64,000 nucleotides of DNA from Cypionkella aquatica (GTDB lineage Bacteria > Pseudomonadota > Alphaproteobacteria > Rhodobacterales > Rhodobacteraceae): the NCBI RefSeq assembly GCF_030161095.1, contig NZ_BSPP01000005.1, positions 171,832 to 235,831 on the forward strand. Direction: 5' to 3'. This document shows positions 23,591 to 31,439 of the stretch, piece by piece; the first letter of the stretch is position 1; every line of letters begins with the position of its first letter. The notes below the pieces were generated by a model, which did not search any database, had not been told where the DNA came from, and was given only the letters and a program-made list of their open reading frames with translations. The translations under genes and the position numbers were made by a program.

Positions 23591-24595
23591 ATGACAGATA
23601 CGCGCTTGGGTGAGGTGTTATCCTCTGCCCCACCACAGCTGAGCGATACCGAGGCCGCAGACATCGCGCGTCTGCATTTTGGCGTTGCGGGGGCGATCAA
23701 ACGCCTGACATCCGAGCGTGATCTGAACCTGCGGATCACCACGCCGGGGCAGGCCTATGTGCTAAAGCTCGCCAACCCTGCCGAGCCGGTCGAGGTCACC
23801 GATTTCCAGACCAAGGCGCTGCTGCATCTGGAGACATCGGGGCTGCCGGTGCCAAAAGTGATGCGCAGTGTCACCGGCCGGACCGAGGCCCAGATCGCGC
23901 AGGGCACTTTGCGGTTGCTGACCTATCTGGAGGGCACGCCGCAGCACATGACGCCGCGCACCCCGGCGCAGGCGGCGAATATGGCGCGGATGGCGGCGCG
24001 GTTGACGCAGGGGCTGGCCGGATTTTCGCATCCGGCGGCGGGCTATGTCTTGCAATGGGATATCAAGCAGGCCAGTGCCTTGCGCCCGATGTTGCCTGCG
24101 GTGCCGGATGATTTGCAGGCGCTGGCCGTGGCAGCACTGGACCGCTTTGATGCGCTTGCCCCGGCACTGGCGGGTTTGCGTTGGCAAGTGGTGCACAATG
24201 ATCTAAATCCGCATAACGTGTTGGTGTCGCAGGATAATCCTGACCAGATCGCGGGCATCCTCGATTTCGGCGATATGGTGCATACGCCGCTGATCTGCGA
24301 TGCGGCGATTGCGGCGTCTTATTGCGTCGATCCTGCCCGCCCGCTGGAAAGCCTGTTGAATTTCGCCCGTGCCTATCACTCCGCCTTGCCGCTGACCCTG
24401 ACCGAGCGCCGGTTGTTTGCCGATATGGTGGCGACGCGGATGCTGACCACGATCACCGTGGCCTCGGCCCGCGCCAAGGTTTACCCTGACAACGCGCCCT
24501 ATATTCTGCGCAATATGGCAACTGCACGCGAAGGCTTGACCGCCTTGGCCGCGCTGCCGCGCCTTGATCTGCTGAACGCCTTGGAGGCCTTATGA
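23591..24595 (+). CDS. Aminoglycoside-phosphotransferase-fold kinase (hydroxylysine kinase-like)
   Basis: The 334-residue protein has the APH/choline-kinase fold: an N-terminal ATP-binding lobe (RLTSERDLNLRITTPGQAYVLKLA), the catalytic loop WQVVHNDLNPHNVLV near residue 200, and the metal-binding AGILDFGDMVHTPLICD near residue 218. It overlaps by four bases a class III aminotransferase of the phospho-lyase type. In animals, hydroxylysine kinase and 5-phosphohydroxylysine phospho-lyase form such a pair. The combination here suggests phosphorylation of hydroxylysine, ethanolamine or a similar amino alcohol followed by phospho-elimination. The pairing is seen in the sequence; the substrate is inference. 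Confidence 0.82.
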   Translation: MTDTRLGEVLSSAPPQLSDTEAADIARLHFGVAGAIKRLTSERDLNLRITTPGQAYVLKLANPAEPVEVTDFQTKALLHLETSGLPVPKVMRSVTGRTEAQIAQGTLRLLTYLEGTPQHMTPRTPAQAANMARMAARLTQGLAGFSHPAAGYVLQWDIKQASALRPMLPAVPDDLQALAVAALDRFDALAPALAGLRWQVVHNDLNPHNVLVSQDNPDQIAGILDFGDMVHTPLICDAAIAASYCVDPARPLESLLNFARAYHSALPLTLTERRLFADMVATRMLTTITVASARAKVYPDNAPYILRNMATAREGLTALAALPRLDLLNALEAL

Positions 24596-25911
24596 AAAAC
24601 GACGGAACGATGATCAACGCCTATGTGCCGGGCCGTGGCGATCTGTCGGCGGCGGATCAGGATTTGGTGGCGCGCCGGGCGCGGGCTTTGGGGCCGGCTT
24701 ATCGCTTGTTCTATGAAACCCCGGTGCATCTGGTGCGCGGCGAAGGCGTTTGGCTGTATGACGGCGACGGCAATGCTTACTTGGATACCTATAACAATGT
24801 GGCGTCTGTGGGCCATTGCCACCCTGCCGTGGTGGCGGCAACCGCGAAGCAGGCGGCGATCCTGTCCAGCCATACGCGGTATTTGCACGACACGGTGCTG
24901 GATTATGCCGAGCGGTTGCTGGCGACGTTTCCAGCGGAATTAAGCCATGTGATGTTCACCTGCACCGGGTCCGAGGCCAATGATCTGGCGTTTCGGATTG
25001 CCCGCGCGCATACCGGTGGCACCGGGTTTATCGTTACAGAAAATGCTTATCATGGCGTGACTTACGCGATTGCGGGCATGTCTCCCAGCCTTGGTGAAGG
25101 CGTCGCTTTGGGCGAGCATGTGCGCACCGTCCGCGCGCCCGATCCGTTGCGGATGCAGGGCGATCTGGGGGCGGCTTTTGCGGCGGAAGTGCAGGCGGCG
25201 ATTGACGATATGCTGCGGCATGGCATCAAGCCTGCGGGGCTGATCGTTGATACGATTTTCTCATCGGATGGGGTGTTTGAGGGGCCTGCGGGATTTCTGG
25301 CGCCTGCGGTTGCGGCGATCCGGGCGGCGGGCGGCGTGTTCATCGCTGACGAGGTGCAGCCGGGATTTGGCCGCTGTGGCGATACGATGTGGGGCTTTCA
25401 GCGCCATGGGGTCGTGCCGGACATGGTGAGCTTGGGCAAGCCGATGGGCAATGGCTATCCGGTGGCGGGGCTGGTGATGCAACCGCGCGTGATCGCGGCC
25501 TTTGGGGCAAAAGCCCGCTATTTCAACACGTTTGGCGGCAATGCGGTGGCGGCCGCGACGGCAATGGCGGTGCTGGAGGTGATTGAGTCTGAGGCTTTGC
25601 AGGAAAACGCGCGGGTTGTGGGCGGCTATTTCGCCGATGGCCTGCGCGGGCTGGCCGGGCGGTTTGAGTGTTTGGGGCCTTTGCGGGCAGCAGGGCTGTT
25701 TTTGGGGCAAGAGATTGTCGCGGGCGGGCCGCTGAAGGCCGATGCCGCGACCTGCGCGCGGATCGTCAATGGGTTGAGGGAGGCGCGGGTGTTGATCTCG
25801 GCCACCGGGCCAAGGTCGAACGTGTTGAAGATCAGGCCGCCTTTGGTGTTTTCCAAGGCCAATGTCGATCACTTTCTGGCGGCGTTTGAGGGGGTTTTGG
25901 CGAAAGTGTAG
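24592..25911 (+). CDS. Class III aminotransferase-fold enzyme (probable O-phospho-amine phospho-lyase)
   Basis: The 439-residue PLP enzyme resembles AGXT2L-type phospho-lyases (ethanolamine-phosphate and 5-phosphohydroxylysine phospho-lyases). Residues include YDGDGNAYLDTYNNVASVGH near residue 57, FTCTGSEANDLAFRIA near residue 120, the PLP-interacting aspartate in VFIADEVQPGFGRCG near residue 253, and the lysine in VSLGKPMGNGYPVAG near residue 282. Phospho-lyases release phosphate, ammonia and an aldehyde. The ATG overlaps the TGA of the kinase, so both products are probably made together. An ordinary omega-aminotransferase activity remains possible. Confidence 0.84.
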   Translation: MKNDGTMINAYVPGRGDLSAADQDLVARRARALGPAYRLFYETPVHLVRGEGVWLYDGDGNAYLDTYNNVASVGHCHPAVVAATAKQAAILSSHTRYLHDTVLDYAERLLATFPAELSHVMFTCTGSEANDLAFRIARAHTGGTGFIVTENAYHGVTYAIAGMSPSLGEGVALGEHVRTVRAPDPLRMQGDLGAAFAAEVQAAIDDMLRHGIKPAGLIVDTIFSSDGVFEGPAGFLAPAVAAIRAAGGVFIADEVQPGFGRCGDTMWGFQRHGVVPDMVSLGKPMGNGYPVAGLVMQPRVIAAFGAKARYFNTFGGNAVAAATAMAVLEVIESEALQENARVVGGYFADGLRGLAGRFECLGPLRAAGLFLGQEIVAGGPLKADAATCARIVNGLREARVLISATGPRSNVLKIRPPLVFSKANVDHFLAAFEGVLAKV

Positions 25912-25925
25912 GGCCCGAACCGAAA

Positions 25926-25950
25926 GCAAACTCTGCGGGGCAGAGTTTGC
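25926..25950. repeat. Compact palindrome after the phospho-lyase gene
   Basis: GCAAACTCTG at 25926-25935 and CAGAGTTTGC at 25941-25950 form a perfect 10-bp stem with a CGGGG loop. It lies 15 bases after the stop codon and lacks a T-tract. Confidence 0.7.
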
Positions 25951-26080
25951 CGGTTTGTTGCTCATAAGGCTGAAGGCCGTTGAGCAAGCGGAGTTGTGCC
26001 GCAAACCGTTGCTGTGAAAATCGGGGCGCGGCTGCCTGGGCGGGCGCGGACTCGCGCCTGCCGGGGGCAGGCAGGCGCGG

Positions 26081-26106
26081 CCCGATTTGTCGCGGGACAA
26101 ATCGGG
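26081..26106. repeat. Compact palindrome downstream of the nuclease gene
   Basis: CCCGATTTGTC at 26081-26091 pairs perfectly with GACAAATCGGG at 26096-26106 around a GCGG loop. It lies about 27 bases beyond the 3' end of the reverse-strand endonuclease/exonuclease/phosphatase gene. A second GC-rich hairpin (GCCTGC/GCAGGC) lies just before it, near 26055-26075. Confidence 0.7.
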
Positions 26107-26133
26107 CAAGAGCAGCCTGCGTCGCGCAGGGGT

Positions 26134-27003
26134 TCAGGCCATCTCCACCCACAGCGGATGGTGATCCGAGGCGATCTGCGCGTTGTCAGTCCAAGCCCGG
26201 CGCAGATGCGGGGTCAGGTCGCCCGTCACAAAGCAATGGTCCAACTGGCGCAGGCGGGTCTTCCCGGCGATGATTTTCTCATGCGTATGAAGGGTTTGGC
26301 CCAAATGGGCGACAGCGTTGGTCAAGGCGTCCGCGTAAAGCGCGCCGGGGTGGTAGGGGGTGTGGCCCGTGATGCGGGCATGCTCGACGCTGCCCGGCTC
26401 GCAGTTGAAATCGCCCATCCAGATCGCGGTTGGCGGAGATTTGGGTTCGGGTTGGCTCTCGGTCCAGTTGCGGGACGGCTCGTCATCCGCGCCGCTCCAC
26501 GGGCCGCCTGTGTGATGCGCCCCAGCGTGCAAAGCCAGCAGATGGTCGATCTGGGTCAGGCGTTCTTCGACCCCGACATGCGCAAGATGCAATGAAATCA
26601 CCCGGATGGGCCCAAGCGGCGTGTGGATCATCGCCTCAAGCGCGGGGTTCTGGGTGTTCAGCGGCGTGATCATCCGGCGCATCGGCAGCAGGTGCAGGCG
26701 GGTCCAGATGATCGGCCAGCGCGACAGGATCATGGTGCCGAACTGGCGGCGGCGGTTGATCACGCGGCGGCCGTCGATGGTCGAGGCATCCATGTCAAAC
26801 GCCGGGCCGTAGGCGGTGTAATAGTGCGGCAGCAAACGCTCTAGAATCGCGGGCTGGTCGTCGTGGTTTGTGCGCGACCAGTGCCGCTCGACCTCTTGCA
26901 GGGCGATGATATCGGCACCGTCGATGACCTTTGCCGCGCGCGAGAGGTCATAGTGACCGTCTGCGCCAAACCCGTATTGGATGTTGTAACTGAGCAATTT
27001 CAT
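26134..27003 (-). CDS. Endonuclease/exonuclease/phosphatase family protein
   Basis: The 289-residue protein has the four EEP fold signatures. The N-terminal LLSYNIQYGFG provides the metal asparagine, and IIALQEVERHW near residue 34 the catalytic glutamate. IWMGDFNCEPGS near residue 195 and the terminal SDHHPLWVEMA near residue 280 contribute the catalytic Asp/Asn and Asp-His pair. The family includes DNA-repair nucleases, sphingomyelinase-like phosphodiesterases and inositol phosphatases. No signal peptide or membrane segment is visible, so it probably acts in the cytoplasm. The substrate cannot be assigned. Two compact palindromes lie at its 3' side. Confidence 0.87.
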   Translation of the reverse strand: MKLLSYNIQYGFGADGHYDLSRAAKVIDGADIIALQEVERHWSRTNHDDQPAILERLLPHYYTAYGPAFDMDASTIDGRRVINRRRQFGTMILSRWPIIWTRLHLLPMRRMITPLNTQNPALEAMIHTPLGPIRVISLHLAHVGVEERLTQIDHLLALHAGAHHTGGPWSGADDEPSRNWTESQPEPKSPPTAIWMGDFNCEPGSVEHARITGHTPYHPGALYADALTNAVAHLGQTLHTHEKIIAGKTRLRQLDHCFVTGDLTPHLRRAWTDNAQIASDHHPLWVEMA

Positions 27004-27069
27004 CGCAGCAGACTAGCGCGGCGCTCGGGCTTTGGCTAGGCTTTGCTATCGGTCAAGAAGGAGCGGATC

Positions 27070-27510
27070 ATGTTGGAAATCAGAGCATTGCAAGCGGAAG
27101 ATCATGCGGCTTGGGCTGCGCTTTATGCGGGCTATGCGGGGTTTTACGGCGTGGAGCAGACTGACGCGATGCGGGCCACGGTCTGGGGCTGGCTGATGGA
27201 CCCTGCGCATGGCACCGAGGGGTTGGTCGCGGTGCTGGATGGCGTGGTGGTTGGGATCACGCATTACCGCGCCTTTGCGCGGCCCTTGTCGGCAAGTGTG
27301 GGCGGGTTTCTCGATGATCTGTTTGTCGGGCCGCTGGCGCGGGGATCGGGCGCGGCCGAGGCGTTGATCGCGGGGGTTGCGGATGTCGGGCGCAAGCGGG
27401 GCTGGACGCTGATCCGCTGGATCACCGCCGAGGACAACTACCGCGCGCGGGGCCTTTATGACCGGGTGGCTGAAAAGGCAAAATGGGTGACGTATGATAT
27501 CAAGTTGTAG
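27070..27510 (+). CDS. GNAT family N-acetyltransferase
   Basis: The 146-residue protein has the GNAT fold. The acetyl-CoA pyrophosphate-binding motif is LFVGPLARGSGAAEALIAGV near residue 88, followed by the typical C-terminal ENYRARGLYDRV-like segment (here EDNYRARGLYDRVAEKAKWV). GNAT enzymes acetylate small amines, antibiotics or protein termini, and the acceptor here is unknown. An AGGAG immediately before GATC-ATG fixes the start at 27070. The following gene begins three bases after its stop, suggesting co-transcription. Confidence 0.88.
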   Translation: MLEIRALQAEDHAAWAALYAGYAGFYGVEQTDAMRATVWGWLMDPAHGTEGLVAVLDGVVVGITHYRAFARPLSASVGGFLDDLFVGPLARGSGAAEALIAGVADVGRKRGWTLIRWITAEDNYRARGLYDRVAEKAKWVTYDIKL

Positions 27511-27513
27511 GCC

Positions 27514-27996
27514 ATGAGGGGCGGGCAGAAAGAGCCGCTGTATCGCCGCGTGAACACGCGCACGCATGGGGTGCATCATGGCGGCGGCGAAGCGCGGTGG
27601 GCGCGCAATACCAAAGCTGCGGCAAGCGATGAAAGCCTGCGTGGCTCGATGCATGCGGGGCAAAAGCATGGGCTGGATTACACGCCGCTGTATCGGTTTT
27701 TGATCTCAAAACTTGGACAGGATTGGGATGCGGTGCGCGCCGAGGCCGTGGCGCGTTTGGATCGGGCCGAGCCGATTTATCATCTGGTGGCGCGCAGTGA
27801 AGCGGAGGAGCGTGATGTCGTGCGGCTGGGCGAGAGCAGCTATTGGAGCGGGCTGCGGATCAGCGATGCCAATGTGCTGGAGAAAGTAGCCCCTGATTTG
27901 GGGCTGGACGACATGGTGCCAAGTTGTGCCTGTTGCACGCATACCTTTAATGGCGCGCGGTTTACCCAAGTTTTTGCTGCGGATTCAGAGGGCTAA
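27514..27996 (+). CDS. Conserved hypothetical protein with C-terminal CxCCxH motif
   Basis: The 160-residue protein is basic at the N-terminus (LYRRVNTRTHGVHHGGGEARW) and has a compact central domain (GLDYTPLYRFLISKLGQDWD near residue 53). Near the C-terminus it carries CACCTHTFNGARF, a cysteine/histidine cluster that could bind zinc. I recall similar unnamed proteins in related genomes but know no function. It follows the GNAT gene by three bases. Its last 12 bases overlap the 3' end of the convergent allA gene, so the two stop codons are interleaved. No nucleic-acid-binding motif beyond the basic region is evident. Confidence 0.75.
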   Translation: MRGGQKEPLYRRVNTRTHGVHHGGGEARWARNTKAAASDESLRGSMHAGQKHGLDYTPLYRFLISKLGQDWDAVRAEAVARLDRAEPIYHLVARSEAEERDVVRLGESSYWSGLRISDANVLEKVAPDLGLDDMVPSCACCTHTFNGARFTQVFAADSEG

Positions 27997-28473
27997 CACC
28001 ACCCACGGCTGCGGATAGCGATATTCCTCCAGATTGGCCGAGGTGCCGATGCGGTCCACCACGGCGAACAGGCCGGGGGCTGACAGGGGCGTGCAGACGC
28101 CATGCCAAGTGCCGCGATGCAGGTTGATCGCTTGCGCGCCATTGGTCAGGAAGGCGCGCGGTTTGTCTTGCGGGCTGGCGGCCACGATCACCAGAAACGG
28201 CTGTTCGGACATCGGGATGAAGGCCTGAGAGCCTTCGGGGTGACGCTCGATCAGATCGAACCTGTAGGGCAGCGCGCGGGGGGTGGCCTTGAAGATTGAG
28301 ATGCCGGGGCGGTTTGTCGCGTCGGTCTCGGCGGCAAAGTCGAGGCGGGCGCGGTCGTGGTGGCGCTGGCACATGCCATCGTTGATCAGGCGGAAATCGG
28401 CGGTGGCGTCCAGCACATCGCCAAAGGGGGCGAAGGCTGCGGCGGTCAGCGGTTCGGGGTGGATATCGGACAT
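27985..28473 (-). CDS. allA: Ureidoglycolate lyase
   Basis: AllA converts ureidoglycolate to glyoxylate and urea at the end of the allantoin/ureide pathway. The 162-residue length is right for the family. Recognisable segments are EPLTAAAFAPFGDVLD at the start, RHPEGSQAFIPM near residue 78, the cupin-type NLHRGTWHGVCTPL near residue 118, and the terminal YPQPWVV. The ATG at 28473 replaces a longer frame that opens at 28512. It lies downstream of allE in the same direction, with a family-typical repeat element in the gap. Its 3' end overlaps the convergent hypothetical gene by 12 bases. Confidence 0.92.
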   Translation of the reverse strand: MSDIHPEPLTAAAFAPFGDVLDATADFRLINDGMCQRHHDRARLDFAAETDATNRPGISIFKATPRALPYRFDLIERHPEGSQAFIPMSEQPFLVIVAASPQDKPRAFLTNGAQAINLHRGTWHGVCTPLSAPGLFAVVDRIGTSANLEEYRYPQPWVVLAL

Positions 28474-28500
28474 GCTGCGCCCTTGGGTTATGGGCGAAGC

Positions 28501-28554
28501 GAGGGGTTTCACACCCCTCGCGCTCCCCGTGGGATATTTAGGAACAGATGAAAA
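28501..28554 (+). repeat. Hairpin plus Rhodobacteraceae-type 3' motif between allE and allA
   Basis: A hairpin, GAGGGGT at 28501-28507 with ACCCCTC at 28513-28519, is followed by the core CTCCCCGTGGGATATTTAGG and ACAGATGAAAA, ending near 28554. The same hairpin-then-core layout occurs at 35221-35267 and, reversed, at 53468-53533. Confidence 0.65.
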
Positions 28555-28576
28555 GTTTTAGATAAGTTTTAGAGGG

Positions 28577-29419
28577 TTAGCGGCTTGGGCGGTAGCCGCC
28601 CGGCCCCCGCAGATTGGCGTGGCGGTTGACGTCTTTGTAAAGCAGGTAGCGGAAGCGGCCCGGGCCTGCGGCGTAGCAGGCTTGCGGGCAATAGGCGCGC
28701 AGCCACATGAAATCGCCAGCCTCGACCTCAACCCAATCCTGGTTGAGTTTGTAGACCGCTTTGCCTTCCAGCACATAAAGCCCGTGTTCCATCACATGGG
28801 TTTCTTCAAACGGGATCACGCCGCCGGGTTGGAAGGTGACGATATTGACATGGGCGTCGTAGCGCACATCGGTCGGGTCGACAAAGCGGGTGGTGCCCCA
28901 GACGCCGCCCGTGTCGGGCATCAGGCTGAGGGCGACATCTTTTTCATTGATCACAAAGGCGGGCGGGACAGCCACGCCGGGGGCCGGTTCGTAAAGTTTG
29001 CGGATCCAGTGGAAGCGCGCGGGATGGGTGCCCTCGGCCAGAAGCTGCCACTTCGCCCCCGGTGGGATGAAGGCATAGCCGCCTGCGTCCATTTCGTAGC
29101 CCATGCCATCAATGGTCAGGGTGATCAGGCCACCCGTGACGAACAAGAAATGTTCGGCCCCGGTTTCGGCATCGGGGGTGTCAGAGCCGCCGCCGGGTTG
29201 CACCTCCATCACATATTGGCTGAAGGTTTCGGAAAACCCCGACATCGGCCGCGCGATCAGCCAGAGTTTGGTGCCACGCCAGCCGGGTAAGCAACTGGTC
29301 AGAATGTCGGAAAAGCAGCCTTTCGGGATGAAGGCATAGGCGTTGGTGAACACAGCACGGCCCGTCATCAGCGTGGTTTGGGCCGGAAGGCCGCCGGGGG
29401 GGGTGTAATATGGGCTCAT
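28577..29419 (-). CDS. allE: (S)-ureidoglycine aminohydrolase
   Basis: The 280-residue bicupin releases ammonia from (S)-ureidoglycine to give ureidoglycolate, the substrate of AllA. The two cupin halves are visible: HFLFVTGGLITLTIDGM near residue 90 with YAFIPPGAKWQL, and FEETHVMEHGLYVLEGKA near residue 210 with the manganese-binding Glu/His set, followed by GDFMWLRAYCPQACYAAG. Family members (YlbA/UGHA) have this length. Its ATG overlaps the stop of the puuE-uraD gene (ATGA), so the three ureide genes form one reverse-strand operon. Allantoate amidohydrolase, needed between PuuE and AllE, is not in the window. Confidence 0.93.
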   Translation of the reverse strand: MSPYYTPPGGLPAQTTLMTGRAVFTNAYAFIPKGCFSDILTSCLPGWRGTKLWLIARPMSGFSETFSQYVMEVQPGGGSDTPDAETGAEHFLFVTGGLITLTIDGMGYEMDAGGYAFIPPGAKWQLLAEGTHPARFHWIRKLYEPAPGVAVPPAFVINEKDVALSLMPDTGGVWGTTRFVDPTDVRYDAHVNIVTFQPGGVIPFEETHVMEHGLYVLEGKAVYKLNQDWVEVEAGDFMWLRAYCPQACYAAGPGRFRYLLYKDVNRHANLRGPGGYRPSR

Positions 29420-30831
29420 GGCAAGATGTCCTTCAGGCGGAGTGCGGCGATGCGTTCGACGTTTTTGCAGGCGGTTTGGAATTCGGTTTCTGTGTCATGC
29501 GCGATGCGGTTTTGGAAGGCTTGCAGGATTTGCGCCTTGGAGTGGTCGCGCACGGCGATGATGAAGGGGAAGCCGTGTTTTTGGGTGTATTGGGCGTTGA
29601 GGGATTGGAATGTGCTGCGCTCGGCATCGGTGAGGGCATCGAGGGCGGCGCTGGCCTGTTCGGCGCTGGATGCCTCGGTCAGTTGTTTGGCGGCGGCGAG
29701 TTTGCCGGCAAGATCGGGGTGGGCTTGCAGCACTTGCAGGCGTTCTTCTGGCGAGGCGGAGCGGAAGATGCGGGCAAGCGCGTTGTGCAGGCCTGTGGCG
29801 CTGTCATGCGCGGGGCCGAGTTCCAGATCGAAGGCGCGGTCGGCGATCCATGGCGAATGTTCGAAAATGGAACCATAGGCGGCGACGAAGGCTTCGCGTG
29901 TCATCTGAGAAGGCCGGGAGAAGCGCTTGTGCGGATGGACCTTTGCCCAATGGTCGGCGATCTCAATCCGGCGGGGGAACCAGACGTGATTGTGGGATTT
30001 TGCATAGTCGAGGAAGCGCTTGAGGCCCGCGATTTTCCCCGGTCGGCCGATCAGGCGGCAGTGCAGGCCGATCGAGAACATCTTGGCGCGGCCAGCTTCG
30101 CCCTCGGCATAAAGCGTATCAAAGCTGTCTTTCAGGTATTGGAAGAACTGTTGGCCTTCGATGTAGCCGGGTGCCGTGGCAAAGCGCATGTCGTTGGCTT
30201 CGAGCGTGTAGGGGATCACCAGCTGATCGCGGTCGCCGACCTCGCGCCAATAGGGCAGATCGTCGTCGTAGGTGTCAGAGATCCAGTCGAATTGGCCCGT
30301 CTCGGCGGTCAGATCGACGGTGTTGACCGAGCAGCGCCCGGTATACCAGCCGCGCGGCGGCTCGCCCACGACTTCGGTGTGCAGGCGGATGCTTTCGGCA
30401 ATCTGGGCGCGTTCTTCGTCGATGGGCATATCGCGGTGATCGACCCATTTCAGACCGTGTGAGGCGATTTCCCACCCTGCCGATTTCATCGCGGCGACCT
30501 GTTCGGGGTTGCGGGCCAAAGCGGTCGACACACCGTAGATCGTCACCGGAATATCCATGCCGGTGAACAGGCGGTGCAGCCGCCAGAACCCTGCCCGCGC
30601 GCCGTAATCGTAGATCGATTCCATGTTCCAATGGCGTTGCCCGGGCCAAGGGGCTGCACCTGCGATGTCGGACAGAAACGCCTCAGAGCCTGCGTCGCCG
30701 TGCAGGATGTTGTTCTCGCCACCCTCTTCATAGTTCAGCACCAAGGACACCGCGATTTTCGCACCACCCGGCCATTGCGCGTCGGGGGCATCGGGGCCGT
30801 GGCCTCGGAAATCGCGGGGGTAGCGGGACAT
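29416..30831 (-). CDS. puuE: Fused allantoinase (PuuE) - OHCU decarboxylase (UraD)
   Basis: The 471-residue protein joins two urate-pathway enzymes. Residues 1-300 are a cofactor-independent PuuE-type allantoinase of the polysaccharide-deacetylase fold (VSLVLNYEEGGENNIL, WEIASHGLKWVDH, GWYTGRCSVNT). Residues about 315-471 are 2-oxo-4-hydroxy-4-carboxy-5-ureidoimidazoline decarboxylase (HSPWIADRAF, LQAHPDLAGKLAAA with the catalytic His, NAQYTQKHGFPFIIAVR). The second domain makes S-allantoin, which the first opens to allantoate. The order in the protein is the reverse of the reaction order. The ATG at 30831 has AAGGAG upstream. It is divergent from uraH, which makes the UraD substrate. Confidence 0.93.
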   Translation of the reverse strand: MSRYPRDFRGHGPDAPDAQWPGGAKIAVSLVLNYEEGGENNILHGDAGSEAFLSDIAGAAPWPGQRHWNMESIYDYGARAGFWRLHRLFTGMDIPVTIYGVSTALARNPEQVAAMKSAGWEIASHGLKWVDHRDMPIDEERAQIAESIRLHTEVVGEPPRGWYTGRCSVNTVDLTAETGQFDWISDTYDDDLPYWREVGDRDQLVIPYTLEANDMRFATAPGYIEGQQFFQYLKDSFDTLYAEGEAGRAKMFSIGLHCRLIGRPGKIAGLKRFLDYAKSHNHVWFPRRIEIADHWAKVHPHKRFSRPSQMTREAFVAAYGSIFEHSPWIADRAFDLELGPAHDSATGLHNALARIFRSASPEERLQVLQAHPDLAGKLAAAKQLTEASSAEQASAALDALTDAERSTFQSLNAQYTQKHGFPFIIAVRDHSKAQILQAFQNRIAHDTETEFQTACKNVERIAALRLKDILP

Positions 30832-30995
30832 GGGCAACTCCTTTTCACCCAGACTATATCGAATATCGGCGGGGGTTTATCAAATAATCCCGAAAGGAGT
30901 TTTGCGGCTTGGCAGGGGCTGCGGCGGCGGGCAAGTTTGGGCTAAGGTGCAAGGCCGGGTTTCAGGGCCGGGGCGCAAGGATGGAAGGGGCGGAT
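30832..30995. promoter_or_regulatory. Divergent control region between puuE-uraD and uraH
   Basis: This 164-base gap separates the divergent ureide genes. A 9-bp inverted repeat, AACTCCTTT at 30836-30844 and AAAGGAGTT at 30893-30901, spans an AT-rich part with TATATC, TATCG and TTTATCAAATAAT. The left arm also serves as the puuE ribosome-binding site on the reverse strand. Promoters for both directions are expected here, but I cannot place them precisely. Confidence 0.45.
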
Positions 30996-31349
30996 ATGGG
31001 CAAGGTGTCAACGCATGTGCTGGATACGGCGCGGGGCAAGCCTGCGGCTGGCGTGAAGATCATGCTCTACCGGGTCAGCGGCAACAGCCACAAGAAGATC
31101 GCCGAGGTGGTGACCAATGCCGATGGCCGCAGCGATGCGCCGCTGCTGGAGGGCGCTGCGCTGACGGTGGGCACTTATGAGCTGGTGTTTTGTGCCGGCG
31201 ATTATCTGCGCAGCAGCGGTCAGGCGGTGGGCGAGGTGCTTTTCCTCGATCAAATCCCGATCCGGTTTGGCGTGGCGGATGCGACGGGGCATTACCATGT
31301 GCCGCTTTTGATCTCGCCGTTTGCCTATTCAACCTATCGTGGCAGTTGA
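30996..31349 (+). CDS. uraH: 5-hydroxyisourate hydrolase (transthyretin-like)
   Basis: UraH hydrolyses 5-hydroxyisourate to OHCU, the step between urate oxidation and UraD. The 117-residue protein has the family landmarks: THVLDTARGKPAAGVKIMLY at the N-terminus with the active-site histidine, TNADGRSDAPLL near residue 42, FGVADATGHYHVPLLISPF with a further histidine, and the diagnostic C-terminal STYRGS. The ATG at 30996 has AGGGG before it; an ATG at 30981 is an alternative. It is divergent from the puuE-uraD fusion. No urate oxidase lies in the window. Confidence 0.93.
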   Translation: MGKVSTHVLDTARGKPAAGVKIMLYRVSGNSHKKIAEVVTNADGRSDAPLLEGAALTVGTYELVFCAGDYLRSSGQAVGEVLFLDQIPIRFGVADATGHYHVPLLISPFAYSTYRGS

Positions 31350-31439
31350 GGCCATTGCCATAACCGTCTGACACCACATCTTTCACAGACGGAACGCGCT
31401 TGCGCCGCCGTATAAAGCCAAATGCCGCGAAGGGTGCAG

